Below are positions 1-38,300 of a stretch of DNA of 64,000 bases, one piece after another. The DNA is from Plecoglossus altivelis (taxonomy: Eukaryota; Chordata; Actinopteri; Osmeriformes; Plecoglossidae). Made by a program: the position numbers and the translations under genes. The DNA is taken from contig BROE01000017.1 of NCBI GenBank assembly GCA_036571765.1, positions 941,778 to 1,005,777 on the forward strand, read 5' to 3'. The first letter of the stretch is position 1, and each line of letters opens with the position of its first letter. The notes under the pieces are model-generated. The model saw only the letters and a list, made by a program, of their open reading frames with translations. It had not been told where the DNA came from and ran no database searches.

Positions 1-980
1 ATCTATAAACTTGCATTCCTTGGTCTATTGTATTATCCGTAGAATTACTAAAACTAGTGCAGAGTGCCCGTGATGCAGTTGGTGATTAAGATGTCAGTTA
101 AACACACAAATACAGATTCCTTGAAATATAGTGTGAATCGCCTGAAATAAAATTGATGGCACACAAACAGACTCCTCAAATTAGACATGGGGCATAATGG
201 CCCCTATTATGTTGGTGACAATGTTTTCTTCCAGTGGGCAAGCAGCCCATAGATCGACATGTTGTGGAAATGTGTTTTAACAAATGGCCAATGTAAATGT
301 CATCTTAGTCCTACTGTAACTAACACCAAGTTGACTTTCCAATGAACGTCTGGTTACCAGGGCTCGCTTTTGGTCACTATAGACCAGTATTTCACTGCCA
401 CAGGTCTATCCACTGGGAGAAATAACTGCAGATACTTTCAATTACAAGTTCTGTAACAAATCCATGTTAGCCGTTGGACGGCATCGCTTTATATACTAAT
501 CCTAATTTGATAAAGTGACCCATAGATATCTGCATGATATTTTTCTTGGAGTAAAAAATTAAAAAAATCAAATAAAAAATCAGTGCTAAACACAAATGTT
601 CATTATTAAAAAGAATTTCAATCCCACATAACCAAAAGTCCAGATGTGACTGGCAATAAACCATGAGAGCATATGATGCATCATGGCAAAATGACGGACA
701 GTGGTTTCTTAATCTGTTTGCATTTAACTGTCATTTAAATATATTTTGGGGGGTTTGTATCATTTGATTTACATGTCTACCACTTTGAAGAGGCAACATC
801 TAATTGATTGTAAAACCAAACCAAACTTGAGCTATTCAGCCTATGAGTCCCCTGCTGCATCGCGGGCACCATCATGCAGGAATACCAGGAATGTGTGTTT
901 ACAGTGTGTGTGTGGACCCTGTTTGCAGGGCTCTACAGACTCTAGATGGACAGAGCGTCCAGGTAGAGCAGGGTCCTTAC
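1..980. other. Last visible ankhd1 intron; no gene seen
   Basis: Exon 32 ends in a GT donor at 979-980, so this stretch should be the intron before the final ankhd1 exon(s). I searched the minus strand for the expected C-terminal residues (the GPWAPH/GTWAPH-like ending) and did not find them. The sequence is AT-rich and unique-looking, with no recognisable repeat or RNA gene. Confidence 0.6.
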
Positions 981-22883
<21,903 letters not shown>

Positions 22884-23546
22884 ACTTCACTGTCTAAATT
22901 GTGTACCAATAGTCGCAATGTCGTCTTTAACTTTCTTTGAGGTTGGACTGTATTTAGATATTGTATTTACACTTCAGAAAAATCCTGTAACTCTCCTGAA
23001 GCGAGAAGAGCTTCTCTTTCCCCCAAGCCATTAACTTTCTAACAACCTAACTTACTTCGTCCCAGTTTTCCGTTTACCCACCTCTATTTGGTTTCTAAAC
23101 ACGCTATTGGCCAGATAATCCGAACTGTGAAAAACGGTTGGCCTGAATGAATGCGTGTCAAGGCAAGGCAAGCGACGTCAAGATAGGTTTACGAGAAGTC
23201 TTGGCGATTTATGCTTAGAGAGTTGATGATTGGGCCCTTGGCTGCCTGTCATGAAGTGAAATCCCACCCCTAACATAACGCCTGTATTTATCAATAGAAA
23301 TGTTATGTGGAATTAAGCCAAAGACCAACAGAAGTTAGGGGTTTGTGTTTTTGTTTAAACAAAAAATAAGAAAACAAACTTACACACAATACCTCCATGC
23401 TGACCCTTATTATGCACCAAGATGAATTGTAAGTTTAAGCAATGCGGTAATAGCAATTTATAAAACTGTACAGCTGAAGTAGTTGACATACAAAATAACA
23501 TTTGTCCATAATAAAAGAAAATGGCATGGCCAACTTGTGCTTACAC

Positions 23547-23552
23547 TTTATT
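23547..23552 (-). terminator. Candidate poly(A) signal for dck
   Basis: AATAAA on the minus strand, in the context CAATAAAGTG, about 1 kb beyond the dck stop codon. Other AATAAA-like words occur nearby, so the choice is tentative. Confidence 0.4.
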
Positions 23553-23919
23553 GAAATAGATGGGCAATCTTCAAGTTCAAGAAATACCATATTTTATTGA
23601 TCAACTGTGATTTTCAGGACTCAATAACAAGCATTGTTTTTCACTGCTGCGCTCAGTCTGTGAACATTTCTGCATACATTCACAGAAGAACATAACAGTT
23701 AAAACCTGTACAAAAATTTAATTAAATAAAAGAAAATTGGTCTTACATTAAAAAAATCTATATCCTACTAAAAAAAAAAACACATTTCGTGTTTATATTT
23801 AAAATGTCAAGGATATGTACAATTCCAACCTCTATTGATAACATATGCAATTTCATGTTATAATAACTAACACTTCAGTTCAAGAAGACCTGCAAACTCA
23901 GTTTGCTCCACATTTATGG

Positions 23920-24300
23920 TGGGTGGGTGAGGAAGCTAGATTGGGTGAGGGAGATGGTCTGGGTGAGAGAGGTAGTTTTGGGTGAGAGAGCCAGTCTGGA
24001 TGAGGAGGTAGTTTGGTTTAGGGAGGTAGTTTTGGGTGAGAAAGGCAGTCTGGGTGAGGAGGTAGTTTGGGTGAGAGAGGCAGGCTGGGTGAGGAGGTAG
24101 TTTGGGTGAGAGAGGCAGTCTGGGTGAGGAGGTAGTTTGGGTGAGGGAGGCAGTCTGGGTTAGGGAGGTATTTTGGGTGAGGGAGGCAGTCTAGATGAGG
24201 GAGGTGGTTGGGTGAGGGAGGCAGTCTGGGTTTGGGAGGTATTTTGGGTGAGGGAGGCAGTCTGGATGAGGTAGGTGGTTGGGTGAGGGAGGCAGTCTGA
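23920..24300. repeat. 35-bp (17/18-bp dimer) minisatellite
   Basis: About ten diverged copies of a unit built from GGGTGAGGAGGTAGTTT and GGGTGAGAGAGGCAGTCT. The array is probably transcribed within the dck 3' UTR. The short open frame through it is a by-product of the repeat. Confidence 0.9.
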
Positions 24301-24554
24301 GAAATGACAATTTTGTGTTTGGTGTTGGAAGATGGGGCAGTCTATGTAACAAGATGTGATGGTCAGAGGAAAAAATGTGTTCTTGGAGTAGTCATAGGGA
24401 GCCACATTATGTGTTTTGTGACAGTTGTCAACCAGAGGTTTAGTTAGTTCAGACAATGAGGTGGTGCCGATTGATTGTATAGAGGTAAAGATGGAGCAGT
24501 CTCATTGGGGGTGGTGAAGATGGAGGTGGGTATGATCGTGTCTTTACCCCCGGG

Positions 24555-27500
24555 TCACAGAGTACTCAGGAACTCTTTGACCTGTGAACAGACATGGGAA
24601 ACCAACATGGTGGTAAGTACCTGCCAACCCAGCAGAAGCATGTACTTGCTGCTTATGCAGTTAATAACCTGCCCCCCCCCCCTTCTTCTTCCACCTCCAC
24701 CACTAACCTTATCTATGGTAGCCTCCTGCATGATGCTGTTGTTCTTGAAGTCCTCGTTCACATCCAGGATCAGGATGGGAATGTCCTTCAGGTATTCAAA
24801 ATCCACCCTGGGGAAACAGACAGGGGAGCAAACAGACATGTTAGCTGCTCCATGTTAGCTGGTCCAGTGTCATACCAACCAAGGAGCCAATCCTGTGGAG
24901 ACAGCATCTATTATTGTGTGGAGACAGGGACTATTACTGTGTAGATAGGGATTATACTGTGTGAATTTAGGAACTATTACTGTGTGGAAACAGGGACTAT
25001 TACTGTGGAAACACGGAATGTTACAGTAGCGACAGATTATAATGGTGTGGAGACAGATTATAACGGTGTGGAGACGGATAATAACTGTGTGGAGACAGTC
25101 TACAACTGCGTGGAGACAGACTCTTACTGTGGAGACACTGGGCATACGTACTGTGTGATACGATGGTGCAGCCAGCACTCGTGCTTGTAGTGGAGCTGTT
25201 CCAGGTATTCCAACGGAATCCCCTGCTCCTCCTGTCGTCCTCGCAGCTGCAGCCTCTGCATGCACCTCTGACCCCCGTGTGCAGACACACGCACGCACGC
25301 ACGCACAGGTACACAAAGGCACACAAGCACAAACGCACGCATTCAGGCATATGACATGAGCAAGCACACATAGACACACAATTCAGACAACAGAGAGAAA
25401 GAAGTCACACACAAGGTTAATTGGCGTTTTGGTCAATGTTATGTGGTATTTGAGGGCTGAAAGCAAGATGGTAGCTTTAACTAAGACACTGCCTCTCGAC
25501 AGTTCTCTACATGACAGAGATACACACTAACATGGCGCCAGCTGTGGCAAATGATCAACATTAATGGTTATCATCATGTATAACTTCACTACATTATTTA
25601 AAAAAAAATTAAACTCTCAAATGAACTGTGATAATCAGGTTTTATGATCGATCACATATTCTAAGAAGCAACAATTAGCGTTAAGTTCACTTATGGTTCT
25701 TTTGCCATAGGTGACGACGAGTCACCCCAGGTCCCACTGAAATCAGAATATTCTCGGGGTCTCAATCTGGACATATAAACTTCTGGGACAAGGCTTCATG
25801 CCAGGGGGCTCACCTGGGGGTCCGCCCTCAGGTAGATCATGGCATCCAGCTCGATCTGGCTCTCAAATTGGGCCAGCAGCCAGCCGTGCCAGTCCTGGTA
25901 GATGGCCCACTCTGTCTCATTCAGGTCCCCACACTCAAACAGGTTGGAGGCAAATACATACCTAAGGAGAAGAGGTCATAACAGACAAGATATAGTGGAT
26001 CACTGTTCGCGAGATGTTGTCCTTGGTGAACAATAAAGTTTTATCTTCAATTTTGAGTTTGGTGGGTTCTGGGGGTTCATCCGTGAGTTTCTCTGCGGTT
26101 TGACACAATGAGCACTCATAGTATGTGACTTCATCTTTATAAACTAGCTGTATCTCAATATGGTATACTGTAAGAATATAGTAAGGTCCATAAATATTTG
26201 GACATTGACACAATTATTGTTTTATAAACCAGCAACACCTCAAATAAATATACTGTATTTATATATTGCAAGTATAGTTAGGTCCATAAATGTTTGGACA
26301 TTGACACTTTCTGAACCAAAGCATCTTCAATTAAGTTCAATTAAGTTACAGATAAATAATTAAATTGGGCTTCAAGTGCAGTGTCTCAGCTTCAATTAGA
26401 AGGTAGTCATACCCAAATTGGAGGGTTTGTTATTTCTTCATCAATGAAGCAGCTAAAAGGTCTGGAGTTGATTCCAGGTGAGGTATTTGCATTTGGAAGC
26501 TGTGGCTGTGATCTCAATATACAGTCACAGCATTGATTGCAAGTCAAATAGACCATCATTAGGCTGCAAATATAAATCCTTCAGAGATTGCAGGAACGCT
26601 GGAAGTGGCAGAATCAACGATTTGGTACATTCTGAGAAAAATAATGCACGAGTGAGCTTGGCAATTGAAAAGGCCTGGCCAAAGTTATTCTTTTATTTTG
26701 TCTATTTTGGCTCAGCCAATCATGTTCATTCATTGTTGAAAATAATAGTGATTGGTTAGTTGGGTGATTGAGTCATATGTTTACTGTATGCCCCTGTCCA
26801 CCAAAGTAAGTTCCATGTTTGTGTACTCTTACTTGGCAATTCTGATCTGAATTAAATCTGAAAATCTGCACTTTAATCACTCCTATGCTGCTCAATATCA
26901 AACCATAGTGGTGGTATACAAAGCCAAAAATACAACAAGACAATACGATTACACACACACACACACATAAAAGACAGTGAGAGCAGTGGCAGCTTCAGCT
27001 CAGGTAGCTGCAGAGTGAGGTACGGTGATGGGAGGTGTGAGGTACCTGTCGCTGTACACGGAGCGTTCAAAGAACTGCACGGGGCGCTCCGCCTGGAGCA
27101 GCTTGGGGGAGGGGGGCTGCAGCTGGGAGCGGACCCGGCTGAGGCAGGCGTAGCTCTGGAAGGTGTAGGACCAGCGGCTGGGCTTGTCGTACAGCATTTG
27201 GAGCAGGTTGCCTCCGCTCTTCTGAGACGTGCTCAGCTCCTGCAGGAGATGAAGAAGATATGGTGGTGAGGAGCCGTGTCACGAGCACACACACGGCCCA
27301 GACACGTACACGCGCACCAGACACGTACATGCGCACTAGACAGACACATACACACACAACGCACACAGATCAGACACATGTACGCACTACAAACCACGCA
27401 TACACACACACAGCATGCACACACACACACACAGCATGCACACAGCATACATGAACACAACATGATTCATACTCGCAGACTATACAGTTATTTATAGTAA

Positions 27501-29631
27501 CGCAGAATTTTTACAGAATTGCTGTATTCAGTACAAGGGTCTGTCACATTGTCTGCCTCATACATAGTGCAGATACAGGTGCTGCTCATATAATAATAAT
27601 TTCATTGAAAAAAAAGTTGATTTATTTCACAAATTCCATTCAAAAAGTGAAACTTGTATATTATAGACTGATAGACTGATTTTTTATTTTTTTTAAGGAA
27701 AAATTCTAATGTTGATGATTATAACTGACAAGTAAGGAAAATCCCAAATTCAGTATCTCAGAAAATTGGAATATTGTGAAAAGGTTGAATACTGAAGACA
27801 CATGGTGCCACACTCTTATCAGCTAATTAACTCAAAACACCTGCGAAGGCCTTTAAATGGTCTCTCAGTCTAGTTCTGTAGGCTACACAATTATGGGCAA
27901 GACTGCTGACTTGACAGTTGTCCAAAAGACAACCATTGACACTTTGCACAAGTAGGGCAGGACACAAAAGGTCATTACAAAAAAGGCTGGCTGTTCACAG
28001 AGCTTTGTGTCCAAGTACATTAATAGAGAAGGGAAGTGAAGGAAAAGATGCGGTCGAAAAAAGTGTGCAAAAACTGCAGCTGGAGTCAGTGCTTCAAGAA
28101 CCACTATGCACAGACGTATGCAAGACATGGGTTTCAGCTGTCGCATTCCTTGTGTCAAGCCACTCTTGAACAACAGACAGCATTAGAAGTGTCTCTGGGC
28201 TAAAGACAAAAAGTATTGGACTGCTGCTGAGTGGTCCAAAGTTATGTTCTCTGATGAAAGTAAATGTGGCATTTCCTTTGGAAATCAGGGTCCTAGAGTC
28301 TGGAGGAAGAGAGGAGAGGCACACAATCTACGATACTTAAGGTCAAGTGTAAAGTTTCCACAGTCAGTGATGGTTTGGGGTACCTTGTCATCTTCAGTGT
28401 TTGTCCACTGTGTTTTCTGAGGTCAAAGGATAACACAGCTGTATACCAGGAAGTTTTAGAGCACTTCATGCTTCCTGCTGTTGACAAATGTTTATAATAA
28501 CGCAAATTTCATTTTCCAACAGGACTTGGCACCTGCACACAGTGCTAAAGCTACCAGTACCTGGTTTAAGGACCACATTATCCTTGTTCTTCATTGGCCA
28601 GCAAACTCGCCTGACTGTTATTGTATTGTGAAGAGGAAGATGTGATATGCCTGACCCAACAATGCAGAAGAGCTGAAGGTCACTATCAGAGCAACCTGGA
28701 CTCTCGTACACCTGAGCAGTGCCACAGACTGATCGACTCCATGCCACACTGCATTGCTGCAGTAATTCAGGCAAAAGAAGCCCAAACTAAATGTTGAGTG
28801 TTGTGCATGCTCATACTTTTCATGTTCATAAGTTTCAGTTGGCCAAGATTTCTACAAATTCTTTCTTTGTATTGGTTAAGTAATATTCTAATTTTGAGAT
28901 ACTGAATTTGGGATTTTCCTTGGTTGTCAGTTATCACCAAAATAAAAAAAATAAACATTTGAAATATCAGTCTGTGTAATTAATATACAAGTTCCACTTT
29001 TTGAATAGAAGTTAGTGAAATATATCAACTTTTTGATATTCTTATTATGACTTGCACTTGTATGTGTGTATGAAAAAGGGAAATGCAGAATTGAGTACCT
29101 CGGAATCGTTTTCGGTATTCTGAACGTTGCACCATTTTCCAATCGGCTCCGGAATCACCCCCCACTCCTCGGAGGCCTTCTCTAACAGCCGCACGAAGGT
29201 GGACTTCCCCGCAGCTAAAACACACATTCATACTTCTTGGTCTATATATTTCCTCAATAGTTTACTAGTCACAAATGACAAGTAATCAAAACATTGGGTT
29301 GTAAGTGCTACTGTGAGAAGTAGATGGTTTAAGCAAATTTGGCGCCAACTCTGATCTGGAGGGAAAGTAAAAGATGAAGTTTGATAACCTCCAGCATAAC
29401 CTACACACAACTACGAAGAAGAGGACAAACAGCTAAATAACTTTAGTTGTTAATTCTTGTTCATATTAACTGTGTATCGATCAATTTATTGATCAACTTT
29501 AGATGGGTCACAAGACAGATGGTTGTGAAGTTTAGAAACTCACCAATATTTCCTTCAATTGATATTTTCTTTAATCTCTTCTCAAAGCTGTTATTTAAAC
29601 TTGAACACACTCTTTTAGGGGGGGTTGCCAT
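24555..29631 (-). CDS. dck: Deoxycytidine kinase
   Basis: Salvage kinase that phosphorylates deoxycytidine (also dA and dG), the first step toward dNTPs. Seven exons: 29544-29631, 29099-29214, 27046-27239, 25814-25961, 25152-25267, 24708-24807, 24555-24581. They total 789 nt (262 aa; human 260), and every junction is in phase. The start [12 protein letters not shown] matches the mammalian N-terminus. Motifs: P-loop GNIAAGKST split across exons 1/2; YACLSRVR, which retains the Arg equivalent to human R104; ERSVYSDR with the Arg/Asp of the active site (D133); lid [23 protein letters not shown]-terminus VKEFLSTL. The YACLSRVR arginine and YSDR aspartate argue for dCK rather than TK2. Two Tc1-like insertions and a minisatellite lie in its introns. 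Head-to-head with hnrnph1. In human the gene is on chromosome 4q13, unlike most of its neighbours here. Confidence 0.96.
24890..25135. repeat. 21-23-bp minisatellite in dck intron 5
   Basis: Diverged units of the form TGTGTGGAGACAGGGACTAT or GTGTGGAGACAGATTATAAC, about ten copies, ending about 15 bp from the donor of dck exon 5. The unit length changes from 23 to 21 bp along the array. Confidence 0.85.
26175..26710 (+). mobile_element. Tc1/mariner fragment(s), degraded
   Basis: Two direct copies of a Tc1-type terminal sequence (AGGTCCATAAATATTTGGAC at about 26184 and AGGTCCATAAATGTTTGGAC at about 26281) suggest nested or duplicated ends. At about 26583-26690 the plus strand encodes [19 protein letters not shown], the helix-turn-helix of Tc1 transposases, followed by a stop and decay. 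It lies in dck intron 3. Confidence 0.7.
27576..29060 (+). mobile_element. Tc1-like transposon, inactive, in dck intron 2
   Basis: Ends CAGGTGCTG... and ...CACTTG are inverted and flanked by TA at 27574-27575 and 29061-29062. The interior carries a recognisable fish Tc1 transposase in plus orientation, antisense to dck. It is broken by several frameshifts, stops and apparent internal deletions (between the DNA-binding and catalytic parts, near 28065, and near 28615). Recognisable tracts include the stretch around 28340-28660 that encodes the catalytic region. It cannot produce an intact transposase. Confidence 0.88.
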
Positions 29632-30040
29632 TCTGACGGACAGTTTACCTTCTTTAACGAAAGACAAATATGTGAGATGGAACGCTAGATGAGAAATTCC
29701 ATTAACAGCCCTTTTTCAGAGAACTATACATCGGGTTGCCATGTTTTCAAGAACACCCTCTGTGTTATTTTATATTGACACGGACAGTTGTAAAATCAGT
29801 TTTAATACCCTGATTTGAGCTGAATAAATAATTTATATCATTTTTTACCAATTGCTTTAAAACATTGGTGAATCAGTGTAATGGGATTTTAGGCACCTCA
29901 GTACCTAAACCATGTAAAGAAACTTGGCAACCCTACAACTAAAGTGCGCCATTGCGCATGCTCTCTTAGGAACCGGCCTGGGGAACAAATTCGTGAGCAA
30001 CCACGCTGAGTACGTGATTATTTGAGGAGGAAAAATAAAG
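29632..30040. promoter_or_regulatory. Shared dck/hnrnph1 promoter region
   Basis: dck starts leftward at 29631. A probable hnrnph1 non-coding first exon ends at the donor AAAG/GTAATT at 30040/30041. The interval is about 0.4 kb, has no TATA box in position for either gene, and includes TTGCGCATGCTC at about 29952-29963, close to the NRF1 motif. This is a head-to-head arrangement of two housekeeping-type genes; bidirectional activity is inferred. Confidence 0.5.
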
Positions 30041-30624
30041 GTAATTCTCTATTTTAAAGCAATTTAGTTGTATTCAATTTGGTGGACTATGCTATTGTGA
30101 ATATGCAGAATCCAATTAATACACATACAGATATCTTTTTTTTAAAGCCAAACCTTATTTGTGTGAAGAAATGTATTCGAGAGAGGCCTGCGCCTTTGTC
30201 TGCGTGCGGCTACTTTGTCAGGATGGCCAGCCAACTGCTGTCTTATTCGTTAAAGACAAACAATGAATGAGACCTATTAGAAAGTCAACAATTATCAATG
30301 CAATTTTATTGACTCTAATTTGGCAGTTCGACTTCAATTTGACGCAAGTTATTGTTCTTTAATGCGATCCAATTGTTTTACTGGCTGGCTAGCTAGCTTG
30401 ATTAGTTAGCTGTATGCGTTGACTCTGAAATGGCGCCTGGTGTGGTTGCGTTAGCCAGACCTCATTGCTTTTACGCACACATTTTTTGTTCTGCCACAAA
30501 CGTGTTAATAATCTGTCCGGTTTGTATTGCTCAAATGATGAAATGTATTCTTCGAATGCACTTGTTTTTTGTGTGTGTTTAAAATCTCATTTTACATTTT
30601 TGTGTGTGGTAGGGCTGACCGACC

Positions 30625-34739
<4,115 letters not shown>

Positions 34740-35199
34740 GGGCAACAAAAGGGGGGTGCCACCAGGGCTGAACAACTTCTGTACTGCATTTTGGCTGGTG
34801 GGAGGGGGTAAGATGTTCGCTTTGGATAAGGTTACCAGGCTCAGTCTGTGGTTGGTTTGAGAGGAGATGGGAGTGATCAAGTTTCCTGACCTTTGACACT
34901 GGAGTCAGTGTGTTATGATGTTTCTTGTTTTGTTTTTGTTTGTCAGTACATTACAGGGAGCAGGGTTCATTAACCCCCTCCCACACTTCTAAACAGGTAG
35001 AATTGATGCACCTGGTTGACTGGATGGGAATTGGAGGATAAGCCAGGGGTGCTTTTTGTAAATATCATGTCAGTTTGTGAGACTCCTTTGGAGCCAGGGA
35101 ACATTTTCAGCTTCTTTTTTTTTTGCCCCCGTAGGTTCTGTATGCTTGGTATGAAGGGTTTTTATAATGTGAAAGAGCATGTGAAAAAGGCATTTTTTA

Positions 35200-35205
35200 A
35201 ATAAA
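35200..35205 (+). terminator. Candidate poly(A) signal for hnrnph1
   Basis: AATAAA about 460 bp after the hnrnph1 stop. A second AATAAA at 35322-35327 could be an alternative end. Confidence 0.6.
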
Positions 35206-35327
35206 CGAATGTTTTGGTTGACTGACTATGAACTGTTAAGTGTTTTAAAATATTTCCTGTTGTAATAGTCGTTTGACCCTGTCCCACAATCTTCGTTTTG
35301 ATTCTCCTTACAGGTATTCTAAATAAA

Positions 35328-38300
35328 CTTGTTCACAGAACTTTGTCAGTTTTGACATTTACAAATGCTGCCTATGCTGAAATAAATGTAAAAATTGCTC
35401 AAATACTGCACGCACAGTAGTTTAATTGATTTGCAGTAAAAGTGCTGGCCATATGTTTTGGCATTAGTGGCGGAGTCGATTGTTACTAATGTCTATAGTA
35501 TTTCCGGGAGGAGTAGACAGGGCGTTAAATGCCAACACCCGTAAAACGACAAATCGCTCATTCCAACAATCTGGGTGAAGCGGAGGGGGGGGGGGGTTAT
35601 AGCGGCCTGATGCTCGCTGACGCGGTGGAACCTGAAATGGTAGTGAGAAATGTTTCTTAATTTGGACTCAGCAGCTTTCATTTCTCGCAGAACAAAGCAA
35701 CTACGGCTGTCCAATTTCGTTGTTTCTGATTGACATTTTACTCTAACGCGGGACAGCTAACTCAGAATGCCTGCGTCTGGTCCTTTAAATGTATATAGCC
35801 ATGGCTCAATATTAGGCTAATGGACACGCTATTTATTTCTCACCGTAAAATGTGAAAAATATAAGGTGTTACGTGAGAGCAAGAGACATAGCTGGAATAC
35901 GTAGTTTCACGACGAATACGTGAGACTTGAGCCATGTCAAAAGCCTTTGTTAACGTCTGTCTTAAGTGTTCATCAGGTTGTTTGCGCAATCTCATCAGCA
36001 CGGCTGAAGAAAAGTCCTTATTTGATTTCCCAAATCTCCATTTGAAAATTATAGTCAGGGTGAGCTGTAAAGCCAAATAATCATTCCTCAACTATTACAC
36101 ACAGACCCTACCTCCTTCCTCTCCTCCCTCGTCCTCTCATGGCCTCTTCTCCTTCCTCCTCGTTCCTTTCCACCCTCTTCCCTCTTTCTATCTCCTCTTC
36201 CTCCTCTCATCAGTGGAGTTTTCCTACAAACCCAGAAGTGGGTGTGTTGTTCTGGGGCCAGACCAGGCCAAGTCATATGATCATAGGTGGAGGGGTGAAA
36301 GGAGGAAGAGGGACCCTTGTCTGAAGAAGAAGAAAGACTACTCTGCCCATGTTGGTTGCAAGTACTGGAGAGAACTGTAACTCCTGTGTATGTTTGTGTC
36401 CATTTAATCTAGTCTCACTCATTTACCCTGTATGCATGTATATGTACACAGTATTTATAAACACTGTTCATGGTTTGAGAAACCCAACGAGTTGAAGGTC
36501 TTGACTTGGCCTCCAAACTGCCCAGATAAAGAAATCTTGCACTTGCACAATCATTAGTTCAAAACACAAATTGACCATGAAATACCATTGAAACATAACT
36601 ATAGATCACCCACACACAAGCAACCGATAGTTTCACAGTGTCGTTGTTTGTATGATCATTAAATTTTGTAGAACAAAATAGGTGATACAGATTTAATTAT
36701 GGTACTACATGTACAGTAAATACATCTCAGTAAAAGTACAGCAGTAGTAGAGAGAATACTGCAGACACAGTAGAATCATTGAACAAAGTTTGTAATATAT
36801 TGATGCAAAACACTACAGTACAATGACAACATACTGTAGGTTTTTTTATCAAAGCAAAAATGATTAGCTATGAAATAGAAAACAAAAGTCAGTACTGTAA
36901 AACTTCAAATGCAGTGTTCCTCAACTTGCATGCTTGTACTGTAAGAAACCAAACAGGAGTGGTTACTGTACTTCTACATTGTCATCAACTCTGTGTTGTG
37001 GATTTGGGCACAGGCTCTCATCTACATCACAATGGATGTTTTCATTGGCCAAACATCTGGGGAAAAACCTTCGGGCATGGCGAATCCAGGCCTGACACTG
37101 GTCTGCTGCAATGTCATTGCAGGCATTACCATGGCCTGGAGAAGAGTGACTTGTTCATGAGGGTGCCTATCATGACCCTTCCATCTCCAAGCGGAGAAAG
37201 ATTCCTCAATCGGGTTAAGGGAGGGAGAGTATGGGGGTAAATACAGGGTGGTCAATTGTGCATGGGCCTGAAACCATGCTTGCACCACATGAGGATGATG
37301 GAACCTGACATTGTCCCACACAATGACATAGGTAACACCTTCAGCTCTACAAGTCTGATCACGGGCCTGATCGAGGTCTGTGTCCCACCACACCATCTTA
37401 TGATATAGCCGCACACATGGTAATGTTGGCCCCACGTTGTCCAGGTGCTTGGATGGTTGCCCAGTGGCCAATGCAATTCCAACCTCTCCTCCTTGTCTTG
37501 GCCAGATTACTGTATGATACTGTAAAATATTAGGCTACGTCCATGGATATTGTAGTCTCATTGGTTCATGCTCCACGCTAATTGGTGACAATGAATCTCG
37601 TTATTTTGAAACTTTCAGGATTTACAAAAAACATTGAAGATAGTTTGTCTAATTCCATACAACTATGCATTAAGAGTAATGCAACAGTTACTTATCATTT
37701 TGAGCAGTTGTATCAAATGATAGTTAGATCATTGTAAGGAAATGAATAGACACTCATTTTAAATGTAATGTGTAAATTGCCTTTTGAAATGGTAGTACTT
37801 TGATGTTAAGTAGTGTCATATTGAACAGATCATTTTTGGTGAATGAACAAATGATCTAAGTTTTATGTGTTCTGTATCTAAGCAATTGAGAAAAGGGTTA
37901 GAGTTTTGGAAAATGTGCAAATTGATCAGTGGTTGTGAGTTTTGTGTCTAGAGTTGTGAAAAATGGCATCAAGGTTCTGAAAATAGTAACAAAGGGATTA
38001 AAAAAAAACTTTAAATGCTCAGTGTTCTGAAATTCATATACTCGTAAAGCAAATGTACTTGCCTACAGTGAATTGCAAAAGCTGTATTTATTGTATTTAT
38101 TCACCTAATTCATTCTTTGTTCGTATAACATATCGTTTCCAGTGATGATGCAGTACTCAGTCATGCTTTATGTAAAATGTTGGCACTTCACAATCTCCGG
38201 GAGACCTCTCGATTTTCTCATTTTAGGGGGTCGGGGAGGAATTAGTAAATGTCTCCTTGTCCCAAATGGGTGACCGTTTTTTTGCTTCCCGCTGGAAAAG

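Larger units (their letters stand above)
22884..24554. other. Gap between ankhd1 start and dck stop
   Basis: The first few hundred bases (22884 to about 23100) should hold the ankhd1 5' UTR and promoter; no TATA box is evident. The remainder probably includes the dck 3' UTR, running leftward to the candidate poly(A) signal at 23547-23552. A 35-bp minisatellite sits at 23920-24300. No further gene is seen. Confidence 0.55.

Noticed and set aside
841..980. Continuation of the ankhd1 exon 32 frame to a stop at 841
   Set aside because: The family continues differently after IWSF, and a good GT donor (GTAAGG) occurs at 979-980; the tail read here (HTHCKHTFLVF) is intronic.
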